A stretch of 64,000 nucleotides of DNA from Marivirga atlantica (GCF_016734805.1 NZ_JAERQG010000004.1:310001-374000); one strand, 5' to 3'; counted from the stretch's first letter, positions 9,907 through 20,118 are shown. Made by a program: numbers and translations. The notes: generated by a model not told the origin, from the sequence alone.

Positions 9907-10341
9907 TTTTTGCAGCATAGCTTCAACATGCCTGCCCGCAGCGAACATGTTCTCGAAAACTCCTTTTATTTTATGCTCTTTGTCAAGGAGATAAGTAACT
10001 CTCCTATTCATTCCTATTACAGGAATTGTTGCTTTGTATTGCTTTGCCACTTTACCATTTTTATCAGTTAAAAGATCAAAAGGTAAATTATGTTGCTTGA
10101 TAAACTTGTGATGAGACTCAATTGAATCCTGACTTATCCCTAGTACTTTAACATCGAGGTTACGAAATTCTGCAAAAGCATCTCTGAATTCACAAACTTC
10201 CTTTGTACAACCTGGAGTAAAGTCTTTCGGGTAAAAGAACAATATAATCGGCTCTCCTAAATAATCTTTTAAATTAAAATCGCTTCCTGATGTTGACGGA
10301 AGACTGAAAACAGGTGCTTTTTGATTCTCTTGTAATGGCAT
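9901..10341 (-). CDS. bcp: Thioredoxin-dependent peroxiredoxin, BCP/PrxQ type
   Basis: A 146-residue cytoplasmic thiol peroxidase that reduces H2O2 and organic hydroperoxides. The active-site motif FFYPKDFTPGCTKEVCEF places the peroxidatic Cys at 45 and a resolving Cys at 50, the atypical two-cysteine BCP arrangement. The thioredoxin-fold core and full family length are present. It is a single gene, tail-to-tail with the DUF72 gene. Start ATG 10339-10341. Confidence 0.95.
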   Translation of the reverse strand: MPLQENQKAPVFSLPSTSGSDFNLKDYLGEPIILFFYPKDFTPGCTKEVCEFRDAFAEFRNLDVKVLGISQDSIESHHKFIKQHNLPFDLLTDKNGKVAKQYKATIPVIGMNRRVTYLLDKEHKIKGVFENMFAAGRHVEAMLQKL

Positions 10342-10438
10342 AGATTAAAATTATTGAGTATTAAACTATTCTTGCTTTTAATGGTTTAATAAATGTCGTT
10401 ACATATAACGGCAAGTTTTCATGTTCAATTAGGTTAAT

Positions 10439-10476
10439 AGCGCTATCCATTTGCATGGGTAGCGCTTATTTTTTTC
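10439..10476 (+). terminator. Orphan intrinsic terminator, possible small-RNA end
   Basis: A 10-bp stem, AGCGCTATCC (10439-10448) against GGGTAGCGCT (10457-10466) with one G-U pair and an 8-base loop, is followed by a run of seven T on the plus strand. No plus-strand gene leads into it: the 297-base gap 10342-10638 has no ORF, and the preceding plus gene ends at 9906 behind an antisense gene. A smaller stem CGTTA/TAACG lies upstream at about 10396-10410. It may end a short unannotated transcript. Confidence 0.6.
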
Positions 10477-10638
10477 CTATCTCACCCGACTCTTAAAAAC
10501 TTTATTTTAAAGGATTTTCTTAAGTAAACATTAAAAAATTCACTAGTAGTTTTACAAGAATTGAGTCATTAACATTTTCAGCTGATAGTAGTCAAATGGC
10601 TACATATAAGCTCACCAATAGTTGCTAAAATCTTTAGA

Positions 10639-13600
10639 TTATTGCTTTATGAATCTGATTATTTCGGTAAAGTCATTGGATTTGGCTTCCAATAAGTAAA
10701 TCCCTTTACTCAAAGTATTAATAGAAATATAAATTTCATTATTGAGTAACTCAAAAGAGTAGTTGTTTTCATTAATAAGCTGTCCGTCTACTGTATAGAG
10801 TGTAAGCTGTATATTTTTCAAATCCTGATTTACAATACTGCTTCTCAAATTGATAAAGTCATTAGCAGGGTTTGGATAAAGCTCCAGCTTGTTATTCATG
10901 TTTTGTCCACCAACCGAAACAACAGGTGAATACTCAAAATCGCCATCAAAATCAACTTGTTTTAAACGGTAGTAAGTTTTAGCTTCTAATGTTTCTACAT
11001 CCTTGAAACTATATGAGGTATTTACTTTAGAGTTTCCTGCCCCACTTACTTTACCTATTGTATCAAATGTAATTCCATCTTCACTCCTCTCAATCTGAAA
11101 ATAATCATTATCTTTTTCACTTGCTGTCTCCCACTCTAATAGCACATAGTCATTTTCTTTGATTGCATCAAAATATAGTAATTCAACAGGTAGAGGGTTA
11201 TTGACATCAGTACCAGTGAAGCTAGAGAATGAACTTAAACCTGAAACAGAGATGCTGTTAGATGAGACAACTGGCGAAACAGAGGAATAAGTATTCCAGC
11301 CACTTCCATCATTTTTTGCTAAGCGTAAATCTGATTCAGCTGCTACGGTTCCTGATAAAGCTTCATCATAAAGAAATTCAATCTCGTAAGAGTACCCGCT
11401 TCCTCCCAATGCACTTATATCAAAGTAGCAATTCATATATTTAGCTGATGCAGGATAAATATTTGGTGGATTATTGCCAGAGTAATACTTCATATAATTT
11501 AGAGTGGGCAAAGTACCCGAACCACCCCAGGTAATTCGTGCTATTGTTCTATTGCCTACTGTAAAAGTTTCTGTCCCCCCTAAAGTATGACTTCCCGTAA
11601 CCACTGCATCATTTGGAGTAGCCGAAGGATTAATCTCATAGGCACCGATATCTGGTGCACCATTAGCTAAGGTTGTACTTCTACTGGAGCCAGTAAAGTC
11701 ATCTGTTACTGTGCTGATTTGAACTCCTGTTCCATTTACATACCAGCTATTAGGATTACTTTCATCGGGCTGTAAATTCGTAATTGAGCTGAATCCAGGA
11801 TCTGCTGAAATGTCGCTACTATTATTTGTACTAAGCCCTTTCCAATTAGACAAAGTTGCATAATCTGTAGATCCTACTCTTCCTATTCGATTAGTACCGT
11901 TTCCTGTGGCATTTACGTAAATATTATTATAATTCTCGGCTTCTAACTGACTTGCATTTGTACTTAAAACAATTCCATAACTACCTCTTCCAGTACTTGC
12001 TGTGAGCCCTAAATTATTTACCAGATTATTATTTCTAATATCGGCCGAGCTATTTGCGGCAATATAGATACATGATGAAATAGCATTAGTTCTGTTAACA
12101 GTATTACCATCAAGATAAATTGAATTATTGTAAATATCTATTCCAGATTGCGTACCTGTAAGTAAAATACCTGTAGGATTGTATAATGGAAAAGAAGAAA
12201 TGTCATCTCCATCCCCATCAATTTGATAAATGAGATTATTGGAAACTTCTAAGCTAGCGTTTGTACCAGCTGAGGTAATCCTTATTCCAATACCAGTGTA
12301 TCCAGCACTCCCAGTATAACTCAAATCATGAATCTCATTTTTCTCAATTAGACTATTTCTAACTGCAGATGCCACATATATGCCATAATCTCTTTCATTA
12401 TCAGTACCATCAAAATTACCTATGTTATTTCCTGATATAAGTAGATCATCTATTGCCTCCACATAAATTCCCATATTATCCAAAGCATCTGCGCCTGCTT
12501 GATTCATATTATTGTTGGTAATTGAAACCCTACTACCATTAAGACTACCAGCAGATCCACCATCAAAATAAATTCCATAATCACCATTTCTGAAAGTATT
12601 ATTATCGATTGATATATTATCGAACCCGCCATTGTTAGAAGTAAAACTTTCTTGAATAGCTAATAGTCCAATTGATGAACCACTTGCAGCATTTGCGACC
12701 TCAATTGTACAATTTGAGATATTTATATTCTCATTAAAACTACCACTAGCCGAAGCAATAAAAACTCCTATCGGTTGAGCTGTATTATTATTAATCACCT
12801 CTAGTGATTCTAGCGTTACATTATCTGCTCTACTTAAAGTTAAAAGTCCTTTATAAGCACCATCATATAGCGTATTTCCAGATAAAGCTCCTTCAATAAT
12901 TGGGGTTACGCCAGTTTGAGGCTCTATTGTTAAGCTAAAAGAGTTGGAAGATGGGCTTGGAGGATTGTTATTAAAGTTATCAATTTGAATCGGAAAAGCC
13001 TCGTTGGCATCATAAGTCTCATCCGTTAATAAAAAGCGTGTGTCTCCTGAAACACCGAAAGAATTTAAGAAATAGGTGGCATCTGTTAAAGTAGGGAAAA
13101 AGGCAGACGCATCGCTTCCTACCAAGTAATCTCCCGAAAGTGAACTAGGCACAGGACCTAATGATAAAATTATATTATCAATAGCAGCAGGCACCCCGTT
13201 AGTCGTATTATTATCATTTGTCCAAGTAAAAACCAACTGGAGATCCGTTCTGCCTTCAATAGAGGTAGGTAAAGTTTCATTATATGTTGTAAATGTACTT
13301 TGGCCTGAGAATTCGTTTCCTGAGTTTAATGGAATTACAGTTCCAGAATGCGCAGCAATTGCGGACTCAGTAGGGTTTCCTAATGAGCGATCTACCAGAT
13401 AAACCTTCATGTAATCATAGCCTACCTCTCCAACACATTTCCATGTAAAAGATAATTCAATATTATATGTTGCACTTGAAGGAAAATCAACATTTTTTTG
13501 TAGATAAGCTTCATCTGCCACAGTTTCATTATATCCATAAGTACTTTCATCGTCACTTATATAAATGGCTTTATTCCCTTGAAAAACTCCTGAAGCATCT

Positions 13601-13767
13601 GTTCCTCTAGCGAAATTGTTGTCTGTAGTCTCAAAACCGAACCAACCGCCAGCACCAGCCTGACCTTCCCAGTTTTGTAAATGAATAATTGATTGTGCAT
13701 CCGCATTAGAAATCAGAAGAAAAAAGATTGGAAGAAGAAATAATATATACTTATGGAGATATTTCAT
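10639..13767 (-). CDS. Large secreted beta-helix protein with T9SS type A sorting domain
   Basis: Read from ATG 13765-13767 (a TTG three codons upstream is less likely), it encodes 1042 residues. A signal peptide ends at NADAQS. Residues about 30-205 look like a jellyroll adhesion or binding domain. About 210-660 holds repeated N-rich turns (for example DNITLE-, SNNLIYQI- and NNSIYL-type rungs) of a right-handed parallel beta-helix. The next segment is beta-rich, and the last about 80 residues (LELYPNPANDFINL to the IIRFIKQ end) are the type A C-terminal signal for type IX secretion. The product is likely exported or surface-attached. Beta-helices often bind or cleave polysaccharides, but no catalytic residues are recognised. 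Confidence 0.85.
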   Translation of the reverse strand: MKYLHKYILFLLPIFFLLISNADAQSIIHLQNWEGQAGAGGWFGFETTDNNFARGTDASGVFQGNKAIYISDDESTYGYNETVADEAYLQKNVDFPSSATYNIELSFTWKCVGEVGYDYMKVYLVDRSLGNPTESAIAAHSGTVIPLNSGNEFSGQSTFTTYNETLPTSIEGRTDLQLVFTWTNDNNTTNGVPAAIDNIILSLGPVPSSLSGDYLVGSDASAFFPTLTDATYFLNSFGVSGDTRFLLTDETYDANEAFPIQIDNFNNNPPSPSSNSFSLTIEPQTGVTPIIEGALSGNTLYDGAYKGLLTLSRADNVTLESLEVINNNTAQPIGVFIASASGSFNENINISNCTIEVANAASGSSIGLLAIQESFTSNNGGFDNISIDNNTFRNGDYGIYFDGGSAGSLNGSRVSITNNNMNQAGADALDNMGIYVEAIDDLLISGNNIGNFDGTDNERDYGIYVASAVRNSLIEKNEIHDLSYTGSAGYTGIGIRITSAGTNASLEVSNNLIYQIDGDGDDISSFPLYNPTGILLTGTQSGIDIYNNSIYLDGNTVNRTNAISSCIYIAANSSADIRNNNLVNNLGLTASTGRGSYGIVLSTNASQLEAENYNNIYVNATGNGTNRIGRVGSTDYATLSNWKGLSTNNSSDISADPGFSSITNLQPDESNPNSWYVNGTGVQISTVTDDFTGSSRSTTLANGAPDIGAYEINPSATPNDAVVTGSHTLGGTETFTVGNRTIARITWGGSGTLPTLNYMKYYSGNNPPNIYPASAKYMNCYFDISALGGSGYSYEIEFLYDEALSGTVAAESDLRLAKNDGSGWNTYSSVSPVVSSNSISVSGLSSFSSFTGTDVNNPLPVELLYFDAIKENDYVLLEWETASEKDNDYFQIERSEDGITFDTIGKVSGAGNSKVNTSYSFKDVETLEAKTYYRLKQVDFDGDFEYSPVVSVGGQNMNNKLELYPNPANDFINLRSSIVNQDLKNIQLTLYTVDGQLINENNYSFELLNNEIYISINTLSKGIYLLEAKSNDFTEIIRFIKQ

Positions 13768-13862
13768 ATTATACAAACAAAAAATATAGTAGTAATTGTT
13801 TGTATTATATTTAGAAAAATTGAATATAAAAGTGAAAACTAGATTTTTCGATTAACACAAAT

Positions 13863-13895
13863 AAAAAAAGCACCAACCTTATGGCTGGTGCTTTT
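13863..13895 (-). terminator. Terminator of the dcw operon after ftsZ
   Basis: AAAAGCACCA (13866-13875) pairs with TGGTGCTTTT (13886-13895), and A-rich DNA on the left gives a U-run on the minus-strand transcript. It lies 28 bases beyond the ftsZ stop. Confidence 0.85.
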
Positions 13896-13922
13896 GTAAC
13901 ACCTGTTATTGATATATATATG

Positions 13923-15494
13923 CTAATCTACATTATCATGTAGAAATTTATTGTTTCCCAGAATTTGATTATCGTCATTCAGGTTGAACTTAGAGATATT
14001 CTTTTCAGCTGAATGAGGCACATCATTTAACTTAACCTGCTTACGCTTATAGGCTGGAACTTCCATTTGCCTATAAGATTCTGGCGTATTGGTATGACCT
14101 CCATTTAACTGCTTAAGCTTTTCAATACGCTCCATTGAACGTCTTTTCAGCTCTTGCTGTCTAAGCGCTTCATCTCTTTCATCATCTTCTTGACGCTGCT
14201 TATTCACAATTTCATAATCATTCTCTAGATCCTTTGTGAAGTCATCTTCTTCATAATCAAAGGCGTGTTCATCAATCTCTTCTTCAGGCTGAGATGATGG
14301 AACCGGACGACCGAAAGCATAACCTCTTTCTTCATCTGCCTTTGGCTGCTGCTGAGGCTTAGGTTGCTGAAATTCTGTTCTTGGCTTCATCTCAGGTTCT
14401 CTGGGACTTTGAGTTGGATTATCCGCCTCGAACAAAGAAATCTGCTTAGGTTCTTCATCTAAATTGAAAACACGCTTTGATTCTTTCTGAGATTGTGGCA
14501 AAGCATCTTCTTTATAACCTTGTTGGTCAAAGCCTGTAGCAATTACAGTAACAGATAAGGCATCACCAAGACTCTCATCCACACCATGACCGAATATCAC
14601 TTCCGCTTCATCACCAGCTTTTTCCTGAATGTAGTCGGTAATTTCTGTCAACTCATCCATTTGAAGTTCAGCCTTTTCACCAGAAATGATAGAAAGAAGA
14701 ATTTTCTCAGCTCCTAGAATATCTGTATTATTCAATAACGGAGAGTTTAATGCCTCTTCAGCTGCTCTTAATGCTCTACCATCACCTTCAGTTCTGGCAG
14801 AACCCATAACCGCGGCACCCGCATTATGCATAACTGTTTTAACATCTTCAAAATCCACGTTTACATAACCTGGAACAGTGATGATTTCTGCTATACCTTT
14901 TGCACCAGTTGTTAATACGTTATCGGCTTTAGCAAAGGCATTACCAATAGTTAGGTTACCGTATATCTCTCTGAGTTTATCATTGAGGATGACCAATACG
15001 GTATCACAACTTTCTTTTAATTCTCTTATACCTTCTTCCGCCTGTTTAGCCTTCTTTTTACCCTCAAAAGCAAATGGAGAAGTGACAATCCCTACTGTAA
15101 GAATGTCCATTTCCTTAGCTATTTTAGCAATAACAGGGGCCGCTCCGGTACCAGTACCACCGCCCATACCCGCAGTTACAAAAAGCATTTTTGTATCAGT
15201 ACCGAGTAATTCACGAATGTCCTCCTTGCTTTCCATAGCCGCTTCCTTCCCTTTAATAGGGTTAGCTCCAGCTCCCAGTCCGCTAGTTAGGTTTACACCT
15301 ATTTGCAGCTTATTAGGAATAGGGCTTGATTTAAGCGCCTGGGCATCGGTATTGCAAATGATGAATTCAACATCTTTAATACCTTGGTTAAACATGTGGT
15401 TTACTGCGTTGCTACCTCCGCCACCAACACCAATTACTTTTATAATTGATTTGTGGTGCTTTGGTATCTCAAATTTGTATCCTTCTGTAGTCAT
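13923..15494 (-). CDS. ftsZ: Cell division GTPase FtsZ
   Basis: A 523-residue tubulin homologue that polymerises at midcell. The GTP-binding domain has GVGGGGSNAV (22-31) and the tubulin signature GGGTGTG (111-117). The T7/synergy region follows to about 320. After that comes a long, charged, Gln/Glu/Pro-rich linker (about 335-475), much longer than in E. coli and usual for Bacteroidota, then a conserved C-terminal peptide region (PAYKRKQVKL). It is the last gene of the dcw cluster, 26 bases after ftsA, followed by a terminator. Confidence 0.98.
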   Translation of the reverse strand: MTTEGYKFEIPKHHKSIIKVIGVGGGGSNAVNHMFNQGIKDVEFIICNTDAQALKSSPIPNKLQIGVNLTSGLGAGANPIKGKEAAMESKEDIRELLGTDTKMLFVTAGMGGGTGTGAAPVIAKIAKEMDILTVGIVTSPFAFEGKKKAKQAEEGIRELKESCDTVLVILNDKLREIYGNLTIGNAFAKADNVLTTGAKGIAEIITVPGYVNVDFEDVKTVMHNAGAAVMGSARTEGDGRALRAAEEALNSPLLNNTDILGAEKILLSIISGEKAELQMDELTEITDYIQEKAGDEAEVIFGHGVDESLGDALSVTVIATGFDQQGYKEDALPQSQKESKRVFNLDEEPKQISLFEADNPTQSPREPEMKPRTEFQQPKPQQQPKADEERGYAFGRPVPSSQPEEEIDEHAFDYEEDDFTKDLENDYEIVNKQRQEDDERDEALRQQELKRRSMERIEKLKQLNGGHTNTPESYRQMEVPAYKRKQVKLNDVPHSAEKNISKFNLNDDNQILGNNKFLHDNVD

Positions 15495-15520
15495 CTTTCT
15501 AGGATTTAATTCTTTCTATA

Positions 15521-16843
15521 TTAAAAGTCATCGTTATCATCGAAATCATCGATTAACAGACTTTTTGTTTTATTAATAATCTTGCTGAAGAAGTCTCCTT
15601 CTCTTTTTCCAGGTTTTTGCCTCTCGTTATTGAACACGTTTTGGTTTTTGGCTTTTACTTCCTGATACCTGTTTTCTCGTTCATCTAATGAACGGTAACC
15701 TACTAATACAAGCCCTACTGCAGTTGCAAACATTGGACTTTTTACCTGCTCTAGCTTACTCTTACCTAAGTGCTCGTTAGGGTAACCAATTCTGGCGTCC
15801 ATACCACTTTGGTATTCTACTAATTGCCTAACACTGTGCAATTGAGAACCACCACCGGTAATTACAATACCACCAGCAAGTTTTCCATCATATCCAGAGT
15901 TTAAAATCTCTGCATGAGCCAGATCAATAATTTCTTCCATTCTGGCCTCAACAATATGAGCCAGATTTTTCACTGAAATTTCCTTTGGTGGTCTGTTTCT
16001 TAAACCTGGAATAGAAACTATTTCGTTTTCATTAGCTTCCAGCGCTATAGCTTTACCAAATTTAGTTTTAAGCAATTCAGCTTGCTGTTGCATTACCATA
16101 CATCCTTCTTTAATATCAGAAGTGATGATGTTACCTCCGAAAGGTATAACTCCTGTATGGCGTATAATATTTTCATGGAAGATGGCAATATCTGTAGTAC
16201 CTCCACCTATGTCAATTAAGCATACACCAGCTTCTTTTTCTTCGTCAGATAAAACCGCCAAGCTAGAAGCTAGTGGCTCCAATATCATATTTTCAATATC
16301 TAAGCCGGCACGTTTAACGCACTTTTGGATATTGTTAATTGAGTTAATGTCAGCAGTAATAACATGAAAATCAGCTTCCAAACGCACACCTGTCATACCA
16401 ACAGGGTCTTTAATACCATCATCGTAATCAACAGTATACACTTGAGGCATTACATGGATAATTTGGTTACCGGCAGGTATAACCATTCTATGCATGTCGT
16501 TAGTCAGGCGGTTTACATCCTCCACGGTAATTTCCTCATCTCTATCCTGTCTGGTAATGCTTCCTCTATGAATTGAACTTCTGATATGCTGACCAGCTAT
16601 ACCAACATTCACCACTTTAATATCTATTCCAGAAATTTCTTCGGCCTCTTCAACTGCCTTTTTAATGGCTACGATTGTTTTCTCGATATTGATGACTTTA
16701 CCCTTAACAACACCATCAGATACGGACTTACCCATACCCAATACATCGAGTTTACCGTATTCATTCTTACGGCCCACCATCACACATATTTTGGTGGTTC
16801 CAATGTCTAGTCCAACTACTATTTTATCGTTTTGCATGTTCAT
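15521..16843 (-). CDS. ftsA: Cell division actin-like protein FtsA
   Basis: A 440-residue actin-fold ATPase that tethers FtsZ to the membrane. The phosphate-1 loop is GLDIGTTKIC (11-20), the phosphate-2 loop is LIDIGGGTTDIA (about 209-220) and the adenosine motif is IVITGGGSQL (about 325). The C-terminal segment FFSKIINKTKSLLI is a plausible amphipathic membrane-targeting helix, followed by an acidic tail. ATG occurs at 16843 and again two codons later; either could be used. The position between ftsQ and ftsZ is standard. Confidence 0.98.
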   Translation of the reverse strand: MNMQNDKIVVGLDIGTTKICVMVGRKNEYGKLDVLGMGKSVSDGVVKGKVINIEKTIVAIKKAVEEAEEISGIDIKVVNVGIAGQHIRSSIHRGSITRQDRDEEITVEDVNRLTNDMHRMVIPAGNQIIHVMPQVYTVDYDDGIKDPVGMTGVRLEADFHVITADINSINNIQKCVKRAGLDIENMILEPLASSLAVLSDEEKEAGVCLIDIGGGTTDIAIFHENIIRHTGVIPFGGNIITSDIKEGCMVMQQQAELLKTKFGKAIALEANENEIVSIPGLRNRPPKEISVKNLAHIVEARMEEIIDLAHAEILNSGYDGKLAGGIVITGGGSQLHSVRQLVEYQSGMDARIGYPNEHLGKSKLEQVKSPMFATAVGLVLVGYRSLDERENRYQEVKAKNQNVFNNERQKPGKREGDFFSKIINKTKSLLIDDFDDNDDF

Positions 16844-16860
16844 TTCCTGCCATTATTAAT

Positions 16861-17625
16861 TTACTCGCAAATAATCTGATTTTCAAACTTCAAATTTACT
16901 CGATTATATCGATTCCATCCCCTGTCTGGGAGTATCTTATCATAAAAAATTTTAAGCTTTTTTAACTTCTCATCATACTGATAAGTATCGCCAAACTCTA
17001 TCATTTGTTTGGTCACCTGAGGGAAGATTTCAATCATCCCTCTTTTATCTACTTTTAGTTGTGCAAACTGGGCACTCCAGAATTTATCTTTCTCGATGTA
17101 TTTGATGAAATAGAATAGGTCTTTTCCTTCATCATCTACCAGCATATTCTTATCTAAATACTTTTTAAAGAAGCTACCACTTAACACCATCACGCGTGCT
17201 GTAAACCTATTGCTTACAGGAAGAATTTCCCCTCGCTCACTTATGTAATGATCCTGACCTGATGGATTAAATATTCTGGCAATTGGTCTTTCTTGTCGGG
17301 CATCAATCATCATATTACCTGCCAGGTCACGATATACTTCAGCCGACTCTACGTATTTATGATTTTCAATGCGCTCTTCGATATCTTTTAACTCAAGCTG
17401 CTCATAAGGCAGATTGATTACCATTTCACGGCCACCATTGGTTACCAAATCGTTAATATCAGCTTCATTGATAAAAAAGTTGCCCTGCTGATTCTCTATT
17501 GAAATCAGTAATTTTTTACATAATGCATCATTTTGCCTTTTATTGACAAAGCCAATAGAAACAATGAATACCACTAAGGCAATCACTATTTTAACTCTAT
17601 TATATATCTTTCTTTTAGACTGCAT
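16861..17625 (-). CDS. ftsQ: Cell division protein FtsQ
   Basis: A 254-residue single-pass protein. A short basic N-terminus is followed by a membrane helix (about 10-27), then a POTRA-like domain (residues 40-110, containing INLPYEQLELKDIEERI and the KYVESAEVYRD strand) and the beta domain. It would bridge FtsL/FtsB-type partners and the septal synthase. The start overlaps murC by 11 bases, indicating coupling. Confidence 0.93.
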   Translation of the reverse strand: MQSKRKIYNRVKIVIALVVFIVSIGFVNKRQNDALCKKLLISIENQQGNFFINEADINDLVTNGGREMVINLPYEQLELKDIEERIENHKYVESAEVYRDLAGNMMIDARQERPIARIFNPSGQDHYISERGEILPVSNRFTARVMVLSGSFFKKYLDKNMLVDDEGKDLFYFIKYIEKDKFWSAQFAQLKVDKRGMIEIFPQVTKQMIEFGDTYQYDEKLKKLKIFYDKILPDRGWNRYNRVNLKFENQIICE

Positions 17626-19015
17626 ATGTCTTATTAAAAATCTCCTTTAGTGGCGTCACTAATCTGTCAATATCACCTGCACCTAGAGTGATAAACACTT
17701 CAAACCTATTATTGGAAGCATAATTTCCAACTTCCTCTTTAGCCAATATAAGCTTTCTGTCCGCAGTGATATTTGACAACAACATTTCACTATTCACTCC
17801 TTCAATAGGTTCTTCCCTTGCCGGATATATATCTAATAAAAGTGCCTCATCCGCTAAGCTTAAACTTTCAGAAAAACCTTCAGCAAAATCTCTGGTTCTG
17901 CTGTAAAGATGCGGTTGAAAAAGCACAGTTATCTTCTTATCTGGAAACAATGCTCTGGCTGATTTCAGCATAGCGCTTATTTCAGAAGGATGGTGAGCAT
18001 AATCATCAATAAAAATAAAATCATCTCTTCTGATGATGTATTCAAATCTTCTTTTTACGCCTTTGTAAGAAGCAATGGCTGCTTTAATTTTATCAGTTGA
18101 GATGTTAATTTTTTTAGCTACTGCAATGGCAGCTGTAGCATTCTCTACATTATGGTAGCCCGGAACAGCTAGTTCAAAATCTGTCATCAGCTCTCCATTA
18201 ATAGCCACATCAAAACTGAATGCTCCGTTCTCAATTCTAATATTGAAAGCTTTTACATTGGCTCCCTTCTCAATAGCATATTCAGAATGAGTAGCCGCAA
18301 TTTTATCTGTTGACAACCCTTCCCACAAACCTTCTTTTATAAAAATCTGTCCTTCAGCATTTACCTTCTGCAAAAATTCTGCAAATGACTTTTTCAGCTC
18401 ATTTGCTTCACCATAGATATCCAGATGATCAGCATCCGTAGAAGTTACTATCGCAATATTTGGATGAAGTGTTAAGAATGACCTATCAAACTCGTCAGCC
18501 TCAACCACAACTTTTGCAGTATTCATTTCACCTTCATTCAAAAGCATATTAGTATCATAATTTACTGATATACCTCCAAGAAAGCCTGTGACATTCTCAC
18601 CTGAATGCTTTAAGATATGAGCCACCATCGAGCTGGTAGTTGTTTTACCATGTGTACCAGCAACGGCAATAGTAAACAAGCCCTTTGTTATTTCTCCTAA
18701 TACCTCCGAGCGTTTGTAAAGCTTAAATCCATTCTCTTTTAAATAACTAAAAGCTTTATGCTTAGCTGGAATGGCCGGTGTATAAACAAGCAACACCTTT
18801 TCATCTTGTTCTTTAACAAAACCTGGTAAAGCGGCTACCGACTCATCGAAATCTACATCTATACCTTCTTGCTGTAATCTTTCAGTCAATGGTGATGGTG
18901 TTTTATCATAGCCGGTTACTTTCACCCCATTATGGTGGAACCATCGGGCAATAGCACTCATACCGATACCACCGATGCCTATGAAATATGCGCTATGTAC
19001 TTCCTTTATGTTCAT
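17615..19015 (-). CDS. murC: UDP-N-acetylmuramate--L-alanine ligase MurC
   Basis: A 466-residue Mur ligase adding L-Ala to UDP-MurNAc. The N-terminal Rossmann loop is GIGGIGMSAIA (13-23), the ATP P-loop is GTHGKTT (120-126) and the central motif DEFDRSFL (about residues 173-180) follows. C-terminal residues IDDYAHHPSEI contain the family His pair. Full length with no defects. Overlaps murG by 4 bases and ftsQ by 11. Confidence 0.98.
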   Translation of the reverse strand: MNIKEVHSAYFIGIGGIGMSAIARWFHHNGVKVTGYDKTPSPLTERLQQEGIDVDFDESVAALPGFVKEQDEKVLLVYTPAIPAKHKAFSYLKENGFKLYKRSEVLGEITKGLFTIAVAGTHGKTTTSSMVAHILKHSGENVTGFLGGISVNYDTNMLLNEGEMNTAKVVVEADEFDRSFLTLHPNIAIVTSTDADHLDIYGEANELKKSFAEFLQKVNAEGQIFIKEGLWEGLSTDKIAATHSEYAIEKGANVKAFNIRIENGAFSFDVAINGELMTDFELAVPGYHNVENATAAIAVAKKINISTDKIKAAIASYKGVKRRFEYIIRRDDFIFIDDYAHHPSEISAMLKSARALFPDKKITVLFQPHLYSRTRDFAEGFSESLSLADEALLLDIYPAREEPIEGVNSEMLLSNITADRKLILAKEEVGNYASNNRFEVFITLGAGDIDRLVTPLKEIFNKTYAV

Positions 19016-20118
19016 GCCACCATTGACATTATAATTTTCACTATATCTTCTGTAGCATTTGGCTTAGCCATCTGCTTTATATTTTGAGAAAGAATTTCAC
19101 ACCTCTCTTTATCATTCAATAATTGTAAAGCTCTTGGAATTAACTTTTCCTCAGCCTCATCATCCTTTATTAAAATGGCCGCATCATTCTCTACCAAAGA
19201 CTTAGCATTTTTTGTCTGATGATCTTCTGCCACATTAGGTGATGGTACAAAAATTACCGGTTTACCAACTACTTCCAGCTCAGAGACAGAGAGAGCTCCG
19301 GATCGCGATATAATTATATCAGCTGCTGCATAAGCCATTTCCATATCATCAATAAAGGCATTAAGTTTAATGAAATCAGATTTATGATCAGCCATTCTAA
19401 CTTCCATCTCCTGCTCATAGAATTTACCACACTGCCAAATCAGATTGATTTGATTTTCGTTGATGGCTTCTAAAAAATTAAGGACACTTTCATTCAATGT
19501 TCTAGCTCCTAAGCTACCACCCATTATGAAAATGGTTGGCTTATCTTCAACTAATTCCAGAGCCTTATAGGCCTCGGCTTTTTCTGGTAGTTGCATTAAA
19601 TGCTTCCTTACCGGATTACCCGTTCGGTGTAATTTTTCCTTCGGGAAATAGGCTTCCATACCCTCATATGCTACACAGATATGCTGCACCTTATTTTTCA
19701 ACCATTTATTGGTTAAGCCAGCATAGGAATTTTGTTCTTGCAATAAGCAAGGGATGTTAGCATTAGATGCTGCTCTTAAAGTAGGGCCACTTGCATAACC
19801 ACCTACACCTATTACAGCATCAGGTTTAAAGTTTTTTACAATCTTTTTCGCCTGTCTTAAACTACTTAATAGCTTAAAAGGAAACGCTAGGTTTTTAAGT
19901 GTAAGACTTCTTTGGATACCGGCTATCGGCAACCCTAGAATCTTATAACCTGCTTTAGGCACTCGTTGCATTTCCATTTTACCTTCTGCCCCGACAAATA
20001 GAATCTCAGTATCCGCGTACTCATGTTTTATCTGGTCAGCAATTGCCAAAGCAGGATAGATATGGCCACCTGTGCCTCCACCACTTATTATAAATCGATA
20101 TGGTCTTTTATTAGTCAA
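19012..20118 (-). CDS. murG: UDP-GlcNAc--undecaprenyl-PP-MurNAc-pentapeptide GlcNAc transferase MurG
   Basis: A 368-residue GT28 enzyme that makes lipid II on the inner face of the membrane. GGGTGGHIYPALAIA begins at residue 13; GVGGYASGPT and the C-domain donor site (ISRSGALSVSELEVVGKPVIFVP) are intact. It directly abuts ftsW (no bases between) and overlaps murC by 4. Confidence 0.98.
   Translation of the reverse strand: MTNKRPYRFIISGGGTGGHIYPALAIADQIKHEYADTEILFVGAEGKMEMQRVPKAGYKILGLPIAGIQRSLTLKNLAFPFKLLSSLRQAKKIVKNFKPDAVIGVGGYASGPTLRAASNANIPCLLQEQNSYAGLTNKWLKNKVQHICVAYEGMEAYFPKEKLHRTGNPVRKHLMQLPEKAEAYKALELVEDKPTIFIMGGSLGARTLNESVLNFLEAINENQINLIWQCGKFYEQEMEVRMADHKSDFIKLNAFIDDMEMAYAAADIIISRSGALSVSELEVVGKPVIFVPSPNVAEDHQTKNAKSLVENDAAILIKDDEAEEKLIPRALQLLNDKERCEILSQNIKQMAKPNATEDIVKIIMSMVA

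Noticed and set aside
14878-15576. 232-codon plus-strand ORF opposite ftsZ
   Set aside because: Shadow of the conserved ftsZ reading frame; composition is not protein-like and no family is recognised.
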